A program made the translations under genes and the position numbers. A stretch of DNA of 38,384 bases from an uncultured Paracoccaceae bacterium. GTDB lineage: Bacteria > Pseudomonadota > Alphaproteobacteria > Rhodobacterales > Rhodobacteraceae. Each line of letters opens with the position of its first letter. Position 1 is the first letter of the stretch. The notes beneath the pieces were generated by a model. It was not told where the DNA came from. It did not search any database and was given only the letters and a program-made list of their open reading frames with translations. The stretch spans positions 1 through 38,384 of the forward strand of contig CAJJBH010000024.1 of NCBI GenBank assembly GCA_905182355.1. Reading direction: 5' to 3'. Of the stretch, positions 7,871-15,338 are shown in pieces.

Positions 7871-8658
7871 GGCTTGATAAACTTCGCGCCAGTGTCGTTT
7901 CGCACGCCATCAACCTGAACCCGGCCGGCCCCTTTTAGAGCAACCATTTCTGCACGCAAACGTGCAAGCGGCGCGCCCAGCGCTGTTCCTAGCGAAACCT
8001 TTTCTCCCTCGACCTCAGCCTTGGCGGATACCACCGAAACAATGTGTGGCTCGCCATCCTTAAAGGTAAAAATCGGCGCACCTGATGATCCAAAATCAAC
8101 CGAACATGATGTGACCAACACGCCTTCTTGGCGGGCCAAAACCGTGCATACGTCTTGTAAGGATGGTGCTTCTGAGCGATCTTTGGCGTAACTAACGACA
8201 CCAACTTGGTCGCCTTTTCGCGGACGTGCCGCTGTGCCAAAAGGTGTGACTGTGGTGTTGTTGATAGGTCGATCTAGTTCAAGCAAGGCAAGATTATTGC
8301 GGACCCTTTCGGACGAGACAATGCCATCAAAAATGTAGTCAGGATGCACAACGGCGCGGCGCACATTTCGGTATGCGGATGCGCGACCATTGCGCCAACC
8401 GGCTAAAAATTCGACAGTTTTATGATCGATAAGTTCGCGCGTTTTCTTATCAAAAAGGCAATGCGCCGCTGTCAAAACGAGGTTCGGCGCAATCAACGCG
8501 CCCGTACAAAACCCTGTCCCCCCAATATCCAAACGCCCAACTGCTTCCCATGCGCGTCCGTCATTTCCGGTGTCCAGTCGTTTCAGCCGCGCATCCTCGG
8601 CGATCGCAGCCGATCCTACGAGCAAAGCCATAATTGAAAGAGACAACCAACCTCGCAA
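7867..8658 (-). CDS. trypsin-like secreted serine protease homologue 1
   Basis: A 263-residue protein. The TTG start at 8658 is chosen because AAGGA lies eight bases upstream and because it yields a good signal peptide (RGWLSLSIMALLVGSAAIA); no ATG gives both. The S1 fold shows His66 in LTAAHC and Ser192 in FGSSGAPIF. The triad aspartate position reads RNNLALLEL, with Asn122 where the tandem copy has Asp, so the enzyme may be weak or inactive. It should be exported to the periplasm or beyond. The gene follows glcF by 72 bases on the same strand and overlaps protease 2 by four bases; the two are paralogues from a local duplication. The natural substrate is unknown. Confidence 0.82.
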   Translation of the reverse strand: MRGWLSLSIMALLVGSAAIAEDARLKRLDTGNDGRAWEAVGRLDIGGTGFCTGALIAPNLVLTAAHCLFDKKTRELIDHKTVEFLAGWRNGRASAYRNVRRAVVHPDYIFDGIVSSERVRNNLALLELDRPINNTTVTPFGTAARPRKGDQVGVVSYAKDRSEAPSLQDVCTVLARQEGVLVTSCSVDFGSSGAPIFTFKDGEPHIVSVVSAKAEVEGEKVSLGTALGAPLARLRAEMVALKGAGRVQVDGVRNDTGAKFIKP

Positions 8659-8730
8659 ACAAACGATCCTTACATACTTCCAAATTGCAGTACCCCGAAC
8701 ATAAGGCGGAATTAGGGCAGTTGATGCTTG

Positions 8731-10053
8731 TTAGCGTAAAATCGGGACCTTTGGCTCAAAGCTTTCGGCGCGATCCAATGCTGGTGGACGCGGCCCGCCA
8801 GTCGCCCAATCCAGCAATTCGACCGTGTGCACAATTGGTATGCCACTGGCGGACCCGATTTGCATCATGCACCCAATGTTACCCGCTGCGATGATATCGG
8901 GTTTTTTTGCCTCCAGAGTTTTAACTTTTCGGTCCCGCAACTGTTTTGAAATTTCCGGCTGCATCAGGTTATATGTGCCCGCTGACCCACAGCAAAGATG
9001 CGGATCACTTGGTTCTACAACTGTGAAACCGGCCTTTTTTAACAAGTCCTTAGGGTAAGTTTTTATCTGCTGACCATGTTGCAACGAACACGCCGCATGA
9101 TAAGCGATTGTCAGGTTTTGATCTGCACCCGTCGGCAAGTCCAGATCCATCAAAACTTCGCTCACATCTTTGGCGATACCCGCAATCCGCGCCGCATCCG
9201 CAGCCAATGGATCATTGCGGAACATATGTCCGTAGTCCTTTACCGTTGTGCCACACCCAGAGGTGTTGATCACAATGGCGTCCAGCCCGTCGCCATCCAT
9301 CTCAGCCGTCCATGCGCGAATGTTTTTGGCACCTGTGCGGTGGCTTTCAGACGTCTTTCCCATGTGGTGGGTCAATGCCCCACAACAACCAGCCCCTTCA
9401 GCCACCACAACTTCGCAACCCAACCGCGTCAGCAATCGAATGGTGGCATCGTTGATATGGGTGTTCAGTGCCTTTTGTGCACACCCCGTCATCAGCGCGA
9501 CCCGTTTTTTACGAGGCGCTGCAGCGGAAAAGGTTTGTGGATCATCATTTCGACTAACGGGTGGGATCACCTTCGGCGCCATTTCCAACATCGCACGAAG
9601 ACGGGCATCAGGCATGAACCGCGCAAAAGGACGACCGATCTTGGCCCCCAATAGGGCCACACGAAACCGCATTGGATAGGGCAAGATACGCGCCAAAACC
9701 CAGCGCAACATGCGGTCTGTCAGGGGGCGTTTGTATTTCTGTTCTATATAGTCACGCGCATGATCGATCAGGTGCATGTAATGCACACCAGACGGACAGG
9801 TCGACATACAGGCCAAGCAGCTTAAGCAACGGTCAATGTGTTTGACGGTCTTTTCGTCCGGCACCCGTTCGTTTTCCAGCATGTCTTTGATGAGATAGAT
9901 TCGCCCGCGCGGACTGTCTAATTCATCCCCCAGAATCTGATAGGTCGGACAGGTAGCGGTACAAAACCCGCAATGCACACAATTGCGCAGGATCTGATTG
10001 GACCTTTCAATCGCTGGGTCTTTCAGCTGCTCAGGTGTAAACATCGTTTGCAT
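8731..10053 (-). CDS. glcF: glycolate oxidase iron-sulfur subunit GlcF
   Basis: A 440-residue protein with two ferredoxin-type CxxCxxCxxxCP clusters at about residues 25-36 (NCVHCGFCTATCP) and 76-87 (RCLSCLACMSTCP). Two CCG-type cysteine-rich repeats follow (AGCCGALTHHMG and HLCCGSAGTYN). This is the electron-transfer subunit that passes electrons from the GlcD/GlcE flavoproteins to the membrane quinone pool during glycolate oxidation to glyoxylate. ATG 10053 has AGGC upstream and lies 12 bases after the stop of the small membrane gene. It is the last glc gene of the operon. The length and motif set are normal for the family. Confidence 0.95.
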   Translation of the reverse strand: MQTMFTPEQLKDPAIERSNQILRNCVHCGFCTATCPTYQILGDELDSPRGRIYLIKDMLENERVPDEKTVKHIDRCLSCLACMSTCPSGVHYMHLIDHARDYIEQKYKRPLTDRMLRWVLARILPYPMRFRVALLGAKIGRPFARFMPDARLRAMLEMAPKVIPPVSRNDDPQTFSAAAPRKKRVALMTGCAQKALNTHINDATIRLLTRLGCEVVVAEGAGCCGALTHHMGKTSESHRTGAKNIRAWTAEMDGDGLDAIVINTSGCGTTVKDYGHMFRNDPLAADAARIAGIAKDVSEVLMDLDLPTGADQNLTIAYHAACSLQHGQQIKTYPKDLLKKAGFTVVEPSDPHLCCGSAGTYNLMQPEISKQLRDRKVKTLEAKKPDIIAAGNIGCMMQIGSASGIPIVHTVELLDWATGGPRPPALDRAESFEPKVPILR

Positions 10054-10065
10054 TTTAGGCCTCCC

Positions 10066-10432
10066 TCAAAAAGTCATCATGCGAGCTGAAGCCAACCCGA
10101 ACCAAGGTATCGTTGTCGCCAACGCACCGATTACTATCGTCCAGCGACGCATGGCAGGGCGTGGGTCTTGTTGTCGAAAAGTTTGGGCTACAAAGGCCAA
10201 GATCGCGATCCACGCAATCCAAATCAGCGCGATACCCGCCAAAGTCACCCAGACATCTTGCCCCCCACACACCCGTAAAATACTGCAAAACAAAGCTCAT
10301 GCCTGTCGAACCCACAGCGATGCACCCTAACCCGACAAATTGCTTTTTCGAAGGGCGCGGGCGCAGCAGCCACAAGTAAGTCAGCGGGCCGACTACGAAA
10401 ACCGTAGCGAATATGATTACTAAGGTTGGCAT
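10066..10432 (-). pseudogene. small multi-pass membrane protein within the glc operon, frameshifted
   Basis: ATG 10432 overlaps the glcE stop (TGATG). The first half encodes MPTLVIIFATVFVVGPLTYL and a second helix ending FVLQYFTGVW. From there a different frame is needed to read GGQDVWVTLAGIALIWIAWI and the remainder to TGA 10066. Removing one G from the six-G run (complement of 10261-10266) joins the halves into a 121-residue protein with four hydrophobic segments. It lies between glcE and glcF, and the position suggests a role in the glycolate oxidase complex or glycolate uptake. I do not know a characterised homologue. The lesion is either real or a homopolymer error. Confidence 0.72.
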
Positions 10433-11535
10433 CACGCAGACATCAAGCCTGCGTTCAGAATACCCCGTGGGTCAAACCGCTGGCGCAGTCCATCGCTTAG
10501 GGCGGCGACGCCTTTATTTTCGGGATGGAATCGTGGCTGCCCTGAACCGCGCACCAATGTGGCGTGCCCTGCAATGCCCGCCAATTTATCACGCACATCA
10601 GCGCCTTGTTTCGTGCGCAACCAAACCAAACCACCTGCCCAATCAAATTGCGCTTCTAATGGTGCGCACACCGCAACAACAGATGGCCCATCAGATGGCT
10701 TTACGGAAACGCGCCAAACATCGCCGTCCTTGTTGTGGAAATTCTGAACATCACGCACAGCAGCCCAATCCGTTACTGAATGCTTAGCCTGTGTCATTTC
10801 ACCGCCAAATTTGCCCAACACCTCCCGCAACTGCGCAATGCGGTAAGCGACAGATTTTTCAAATCCTTCAACACGGATCATCGTCACGCCACCATCATCA
10901 TTTGGCAAATGTGCGGCACCACTGACGTCATAGGGAGATCCCAACGCATCGGCCATCGCCGCGACTGCATCGTTCATATTCAATCCATGAACTTGCAAAG
11001 TCGCATCTGCCTCAGGCATCGGCAGCACCTTCAACGATACTTCACTAAGCACACCCAAAGTGCCCCAACTGCCCGACATCAACTTTACCAGATCATACCC
11101 TGTGACGTTCTTCATCACACGGCCACCGTTCTTCATGACAGTTCCCTGCCCATCGACAAACCGCACACCCAAGGTGAAGTCACGTGCAGCACCTACCTGA
11201 ATACGGCGCGGACCACTGATGTTACCCGCAACGACGCCCCCAATTGTCGGCTCGCCCTTAACGCCCATCAAGCCACGGTAATCCATTGGTTCAAAAGCCA
11301 AACGCTGACGTTCGCTGGCAAGTGCAGCTTCAATCTCACTCACGGCTGTTCCAGCTTTCACAACAACGGTCAAAGCGCCTGGTTCATACAAGTTGATACC
11401 ACTGATCCCGCTTGTGTTCAGGAGATCGCCTGCGACGGACACACCGCGTGTGCCACCCCCTTGAATGGCCAACGGCCCCTTCGCCGCAGCCACACATTCT
11501 GACAGGTCTTGTTCACTTTTTGGCGTCATTTTCAT
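10432..11535 (-). CDS. glcE: glycolate oxidase FAD-binding subunit GlcE
   Basis: A 367-residue protein from ATG 11535 (MKMTPKSEQDLSECVAAA), with GGAA eight bases upstream. Upstream in-frame sequence lies in the intergenic repeat and is not coding. It has a PCMH-type FAD-binding domain: the LAIQGGGTRG phosphate loop, then TIGGVVAGNISGPRR and GRVMKNVTGYDLVKLMSGSWGTLGV. The C-terminus FDPRGILNAG is typical of the family. GlcE pairs with GlcD and GlcF to oxidise glycolate. It is translationally coupled to the next small membrane gene by TGATG. The length is slightly above the ~350 residues of E. coli GlcE. Confidence 0.93.
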   Translation of the reverse strand: MKMTPKSEQDLSECVAAAKGPLAIQGGGTRGVSVAGDLLNTSGISGINLYEPGALTVVVKAGTAVSEIEAALASERQRLAFEPMDYRGLMGVKGEPTIGGVVAGNISGPRRIQVGAARDFTLGVRFVDGQGTVMKNGGRVMKNVTGYDLVKLMSGSWGTLGVLSEVSLKVLPMPEADATLQVHGLNMNDAVAAMADALGSPYDVSGAAHLPNDDGGVTMIRVEGFEKSVAYRIAQLREVLGKFGGEMTQAKHSVTDWAAVRDVQNFHNKDGDVWRVSVKPSDGPSVVAVCAPLEAQFDWAGGLVWLRTKQGADVRDKLAGIAGHATLVRGSGQPRFHPENKGVAALSDGLRQRFDPRGILNAGLMSA

Positions 11536-11544
11536 TCTCTGTTC

Positions 11545-11597
11545 CAAAAATATTCTGGGGGGGGGTGATGCGCTAAGCATCGGGGGCAAAGCCCCTA
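11545..11597. repeat. G-rich double-hairpin intergenic repeat, copy 1 (glcE-glcD gap)
   Basis: On the plus strand AAAAATATTCT is followed by nine G (11557-11565). A 5-bp hairpin GATGC/GCATC (11567-11581) is directly followed by a second, GGGGGC-AAA-GCCCCT (11582-11596). The glcD stop codon overlaps the last hairpin. The architecture matches copy 2 at 14239 with compensatory changes in the first stem. It could terminate, stabilise or partly uncouple transcription between glcD and glcE. Confidence 0.7.
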
Positions 11598-13043
11598 CTG
11601 TGCCGCCAACTGTGTTGCGCGGCGACCTTCGGAAACCGCTAAAGGAAACACCTTTGCCGCATTTAACAACCATTGAGGGTCAAACACATCTTTAACCAGC
11701 AACTGGGCTTCTAAATCCGCCGGATCATATTGATAGGTCATCAGATCACGCTTTTCGATGCCAACGCCATGTTCGCCTGTAAGGCACCCACCTGCATCTA
11801 CGCATAGCTTCAAGATTTCCGCGCCCATCTCTTCGCACAATTCAAGGTCGCCTTCTTTATTGGCGTCAAACAAAATCAACGGGTGCATGTTGCCATCGCC
11901 CGCGTGAAACACGTTGCCGACAGCCAACCCGAATTGTTCCGAAAGTTCGCCAATGCGGCGCAACACCATTGGCAGTTCAGACACAGGGATTGTCCCGTCA
12001 AGACACATGTAGTCGTTGATCTGCCCCATCGCACCAAACGCGCTTTTACGACCCAGCCAGATTGCAGCACTTTCCTCAGCCGATTTGCTTTCGCGGAATT
12101 CGACGGGGCTGTGGCGCATCGCAATTTGTTTGATTCGACCCAATTGATCATCGATCTCAGCCTCTGATCCTTCGACCTCAACAATCAACAATGCCTGACA
12201 ATCGGGGTAGCCTGCGTGTGCAAATTCCTCGGTCGCTTTGATGCACAAGGCATCCATAAATTCGATCGCTACAGGCAGAACACCCGCCTTTATGATGTCC
12301 GAAACACAGGCCCCCGCAATTTCATTGTCGTCAAAGCCAATCAAGACAGGACGTGCGCCCTCCGGCTTGTGCAAAATGCGCAATGTGGCTTCTGTCACAA
12401 CGCCCAACTGCCCCTCGGACCCGCAAACCAATCCAAGCAAATCCAAGCTGCCAGCGTCCAAGTGCGCGCCACCAATTTCAACAACCTCACCGGTCATCAA
12501 CACGAGCGTCACACCCATCAAATTGTTGGTCGTCACACCATACTTCAAACAATGCGCCCCGCCTGAATTCATCGCGATATTGCCAGCAATAGCACAAGCC
12601 AACTGGCTGCTGGGGTCAGGGGCGTAAAAGAACCCGTCTTCTTCGACAGCGCCCGTCACACTTAGATTGGTGCGCCCCGTTTGGACGCGAATATAACGGT
12701 CAGCATAATTCGTTTCGATGACGTCATTCATGCGGGCCACGCCCAAGATCACACAATCCGCCGTCGGCAATGCGCCACCGGCCAACGACGTGCCAGATCC
12801 GCGCGGAACAACGGGTACGCCTTCTTCATGACAAATACGCAAAACCGCCGCAACCTCGTCAGTGGTTGATGGCAACACCGCAGCCATTGGAGGGCACCGA
12901 TAGGCGGTAAGGGCATCACATTCATATGCCCGTGTTTCCATCTCGTCATGGATCACGGCGTCCATCGGCAGGACACCTTGCAGCCGTGCGACCACCTGCG
13001 ACTTGCGGGCCAGTACAGATTGGGAAGGGACAGGCATTTTCAT
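11595..13043 (-). CDS. glcD: glycolate oxidase catalytic subunit GlcD
   Basis: A 482-residue FAD-linked oxidase. ATG 13043 has AGGA seven bases upstream. The FAD phosphate loop is PVVPRGSGTSLAGGALP (about 77-93), followed by SSQLACAIAGNIAMNSGGAHC. The C-terminal flavin-oxidase region contains GNVFHAGDGNMHPLILFD and TGEHGVGIEKRDLM. It oxidises glycolate (and probably D-lactate) to glyoxylate, feeding electrons through GlcE and GlcF. It is the first gene of glcD-glcE-small membrane gene-glcF and ends in TAG inside the hairpin repeat. A palindromic candidate operator lies 26 bases upstream of its start. No glcC regulator gene is present here. Confidence 0.95.
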   Translation of the reverse strand: MKMPVPSQSVLARKSQVVARLQGVLPMDAVIHDEMETRAYECDALTAYRCPPMAAVLPSTTDEVAAVLRICHEEGVPVVPRGSGTSLAGGALPTADCVILGVARMNDVIETNYADRYIRVQTGRTNLSVTGAVEEDGFFYAPDPSSQLACAIAGNIAMNSGGAHCLKYGVTTNNLMGVTLVLMTGEVVEIGGAHLDAGSLDLLGLVCGSEGQLGVVTEATLRILHKPEGARPVLIGFDDNEIAGACVSDIIKAGVLPVAIEFMDALCIKATEEFAHAGYPDCQALLIVEVEGSEAEIDDQLGRIKQIAMRHSPVEFRESKSAEESAAIWLGRKSAFGAMGQINDYMCLDGTIPVSELPMVLRRIGELSEQFGLAVGNVFHAGDGNMHPLILFDANKEGDLELCEEMGAEILKLCVDAGGCLTGEHGVGIEKRDLMTYQYDPADLEAQLLVKDVFDPQWLLNAAKVFPLAVSEGRRATQLAAQ

Positions 13044-13068
13044 AAACGAATCCTAAGCATCAATACAG

Positions 13069-13089
13069 TTGGTAAAGTAATATTACCAA
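13069..13089. promoter_or_regulatory. candidate operator, inverted repeat upstream of glcD
   Basis: TTGGTAA (13069-13075) and TTACCAA (13083-13089) form a perfect 7+7 inverted repeat with a 7-base centre, in the divergent gap between glcD and the DUF599 gene. The TTGGT...ACCAA arms recall FadR-subfamily GntR regulators such as GlcC/PdhR, but the spacing is wider than their usual site. The binding protein is inferred only. Confidence 0.5.
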
Positions 13090-13123
13090 TTTATCAGGAT
13101 GGCAAGTTTCCATCCGCCAAGGT

Positions 13124-13834
13124 ATGAACCAAAGCATGACATGGACTGATCGCCTCGCCCTTTTTGCCCCGCTTGATTTTGCAGGCCTGGCTTTGCTGAT
13201 CCTCGGTTCGATCATCATCGGATGGAGGATCGAGCACCCCTCTGCGCACAAACCTTCAGTTTCCAATTTGATGGCACAGTACCGTCGTGAGTGGATGGAG
13301 CAAATGGTCACACGTGACCCCCGCATTTTTGATGCCCAAATCATCGCCAGCCTACGCCAAGGCACTGCGTTCTTCGCCTCTACGTCAATGCTGGCGATTG
13401 GTGGCACTTTGGCGATGATTGGCAACGGCGAGAAACTAAGCGGCATCGCCAACGACTTGATTCTAGGGTCGGACCCTGCCTTTGTCTGGGAAATAAAGTT
13501 AATTGTGGTGGCCCTTTTTCTGACCAATGCATTCCTAAAGTTCGTCTGGTCTAACAGGTTGTTCGGTTACAAGGCTGTGCTTGTGGCCGCCGTACCAAAT
13601 GACATCACCGACCCACGCTGCTTGCCACGATCCCAACAAGCGGCTGATGTCGGAATTACGGGCGCGCGTGGATTCAATCGCGGGCTGCGCAGCATATACT
13701 TTGCACTGTCAGCAGCGGCTTGGCTCGCTGGGCCAATTGCGCTGATTGCAGCCACATTGTTTACACTTGGCGTGATCTATCGGCGTGAATTTGCCTCGGC
13801 GTCGCGCAAAATCCTGATGGACACAACGTCGTGA
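13124..13834 (+). CDS. DUF599 family membrane protein
   Basis: A 236-residue protein with four hydrophobic segments: about 14-36 (APLDFAGLALLILGSIIIGW), 80-100 (ASTSMLAIGGTLAMIG), 123-140 (IKLIVVALFLTNAFLKFV) and 195-225 (AAAWLAGPIALIAATLFTLG). A conserved cytoplasmic part (YRREWMEQMVTRDPRIFDAQ, SLRQGTAFFASTSML) is typical of DUF599. The function of the family is not known. AAGG is very close to ATG 13124, so ATG 13136 (MTWTDR) is an alternative start. It is divergent from glcD and may share the inverted repeat between them. The next gene follows 35 bases after the stop. Confidence 0.85.
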   Translation: MNQSMTWTDRLALFAPLDFAGLALLILGSIIIGWRIEHPSAHKPSVSNLMAQYRREWMEQMVTRDPRIFDAQIIASLRQGTAFFASTSMLAIGGTLAMIGNGEKLSGIANDLILGSDPAFVWEIKLIVVALFLTNAFLKFVWSNRLFGYKAVLVAAVPNDITDPRCLPRSQQAADVGITGARGFNRGLRSIYFALSAAAWLAGPIALIAATLFTLGVIYRREFASASRKILMDTTS

Positions 13835-13869
13835 TTTAAGTTCGCTGCACAAACTTCTATAATGCTCAC

Positions 13870-14226
13870 ATGAACCATAGCTTAATCACAGCCGCCCTTC
13901 TTTGCCTTGCCACAACTGCACAGGCTCAAGAACCAGAAATCACCAAAGTCACCGCTACAAAACTGGGCGGGACATGGAGCTTTGATGTCTCGATCTTGCA
14001 CACTGATACGGGCTGGGATCACTACGCAGATGGCTGGCGGGTGCTGGATATGAACGGAAACGAACTGGGGATACGCGCCTTGGGCCATCCACATGTGAAT
14101 GAACAACCATTCACACGCTCCCTATCTGGCGTGCGAATCCCAGCCGGCACAACCCAAGTGCAAATCCAAGCTCGTGATCTTCCAGGCGGCTGGAACACGA
14201 CGAAAACTACCGTCAATCTTAACTAA
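13870..14226 (+). CDS. small secreted protein of unknown function
   Basis: A 118-residue protein with an evident Sec signal peptide (MNHSLITAALLCLATTAQAQ, cleavage after QA). The mature part is predicted to be all beta, like a small immunoglobulin-like or lipocalin-like periplasmic domain, with conserved-looking Trp and His residues (GGTWSFDVSILHTDTGWDHY, ALGHPHVNEQPFTRS). No catalytic motif is visible. It lies 35 bases downstream of the DUF599 gene and is probably co-transcribed. The end is marked by copy 2 of the G-rich double hairpin. I do not recognise the family. Confidence 0.75.
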   Translation: MNHSLITAALLCLATTAQAQEPEITKVTATKLGGTWSFDVSILHTDTGWDHYADGWRVLDMNGNELGIRALGHPHVNEQPFTRSLSGVRIPAGTTQVQIQARDLPGGWNTTKTTVNLN

Positions 14227-14238
14227 TTCCTTTTGGCC

Positions 14239-14284
14239 TAAAGTATTTCGGGGGAATCGCGCAAGCGATGGGGGCAGCGCTCCC
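14239..14284. repeat. G-rich double-hairpin intergenic repeat, copy 2
   Basis: On the plus strand TAAAGTATTTC is followed by five G (14250-14254). The hairpin ATCGC-GCAA-GCGAT (14256-14269) is directly followed by GGGGGC-AGC-GCTCCC (14270-14284, one G-T pair). It shares order, stem lengths and abutment with copy 1, while the first stem differs at three paired positions. It lies between two convergent genes and may act as a bidirectional terminator. Confidence 0.7.
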
Positions 14285-14287
14285 ACC

Positions 14288-14758
14288 TTAAACCCGATGA
14301 TAGGGCGATCCGGCCAAAATTGACGCAGCGCGGTACAACTGCTCGGTTAACATAACCCGCACCATCATATGCGGCCAAACCATTGCTCCAAATGACAGCA
14401 AATGATCGGCGTCAGAACGCAATGACGGGTCGATGCCATCCGCACCCCCAATAACAAAGGCAACGTCACCGCGCCCTGCATCACGCCAATTGCCCAGTCG
14501 TTTGGCAAACGCAGGTGAGGTCTCAACCTTCCCACGCTCGTCCAAACAGCAGATCACCGCGCCTTTTGGCAGCGCACGGCGCAGTAGGTCAGCCTCAGCG
14601 CCCATGCCTGCGTTCTTGCGATCCTCGACCTCGACAAGCTTAACAGGGCCAAGGCCAAGGGCCCGCCCTGTGCGGTCAAATCGGGTGATATAATCTGTGA
14701 TTAGGTCTGCTTCGGGGCCAGCGCGTAGCCGGCCCACTGCACAGATATGAACGCGCAC
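14288..14758 (-). CDS. rlmH: 23S rRNA pseudouridine(1915) N3-methyltransferase RlmH
   Basis: A 156-residue SPOUT methyltransferase from GTG 14758 (read MRVHICAVGRLRAGPE), matching the usual ~155 residues. Conserved elements are CLDERGK (about 72-78), AFVIGGADGID (about 101-111) and the knot end LSFGAMVWPHMMVRVMLTEQ followed by LYRAASILAGSPYHR. It methylates the pseudouridine in helix 69 of 23S rRNA using S-adenosylmethionine. The start lies 13 bases after the rsfS stop, and the rsfS-rlmH order is the common bacterial arrangement. Sequence upstream of the GTG in this frame belongs to rsfS and is not coding here. Confidence 0.93.
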   Translation of the reverse strand: MRVHICAVGRLRAGPEADLITDYITRFDRTGRALGLGPVKLVEVEDRKNAGMGAEADLLRRALPKGAVICCLDERGKVETSPAFAKRLGNWRDAGRGDVAFVIGGADGIDPSLRSDADHLLSFGAMVWPHMMVRVMLTEQLYRAASILAGSPYHRV

Positions 14759-14771
14759 CTTAAATGCGCGA

Positions 14772-15152
14772 TCAGTTGGTTGGTTCTGCTGGTTCTTCTG
14801 TGTCGCCAACAGTCGGCATCCACATTTTTTCCAACTGATAGAACTCGCGCACTTCAGGACGGAAAACATGAACGATAATATCGCCCGTATCCACCAAAAC
14901 CCAGTCGCCTGTGTTCTTGCCTTCAATACGTGACATGTGACCAAATTCGGTCTTCAAACGCTCAACCAGCTTTTCGGATATCGCAGACACCTGACGCGAT
15001 GAACGACCGGAACAGACAACCATATGGTCGCCAATCGCCGTCATCCCGCGCAGATCAATCTGCACAACATCTTCGGCTTTGTCATCTTCAAGCGATGAAA
15101 GAACGGCGGCCAATAGCTTGTCGCTGGTGGCTTTTGAAACAGCAGACGCCAT
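14772..15152 (-). CDS. rsfS: ribosomal silencing factor RsfS
   Basis: The protein is 126 residues from ATG 15152. It contains the RsfS/Iojap core AEDVVQIDLRGMTAIGDHMV, then VCSGRSSRQVSAISEKLVERL and GDWVLVDTGDIIVHVFRPEV, ending REFYQLEKMW. It binds uL14 on the 50S subunit and blocks subunit joining in starvation. The start is uncertain. A strong AGGAGG precedes ATG 15208, but that frame ends after 18 codons at a TGA overlapping ATG 15152. One extra base near 15203-15204 would fuse it into a 145-residue protein. GTG 15185 is also possible. It is followed by rlmH. Confidence 0.88.
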   Translation of the reverse strand: MASAVSKATSDKLLAAVLSSLEDDKAEDVVQIDLRGMTAIGDHMVVCSGRSSRQVSAISEKLVERLKTEFGHMSRIEGKNTGDWVLVDTGDIIVHVFRPEVREFYQLEKMWMPTVGDTEEPAEPTN

Positions 15153-15338
15153 CAGCGTTGCCCCATCGTGCGTGGCGCCGGCCACGTCTGTTTGGATTGA
15201 CAGGACATTGTCCTCCTAATAATCGCACCGTCAGGTCCCCGGCGCTGGGATATCGTCACTTAACGACACTTACCTCACAATTCAATAACACTTCAACCTT
15301 TGCGCAATCATGCCGCGGCGCAGCGTTGCGTCAAATCC

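Noticed and set aside
9076-9654. 192-codon open frame on the plus strand opposite glcF
   Set aside because: It lies wholly inside the clearly coding glcF on the other strand, has no ribosome binding site, and its translation shows no conserved motif.
10780-11502. 240-codon open frame on the plus strand opposite glcE
   Set aside because: It is an antisense shadow of glcE with low-complexity His/Cys-rich translation and no start signal.
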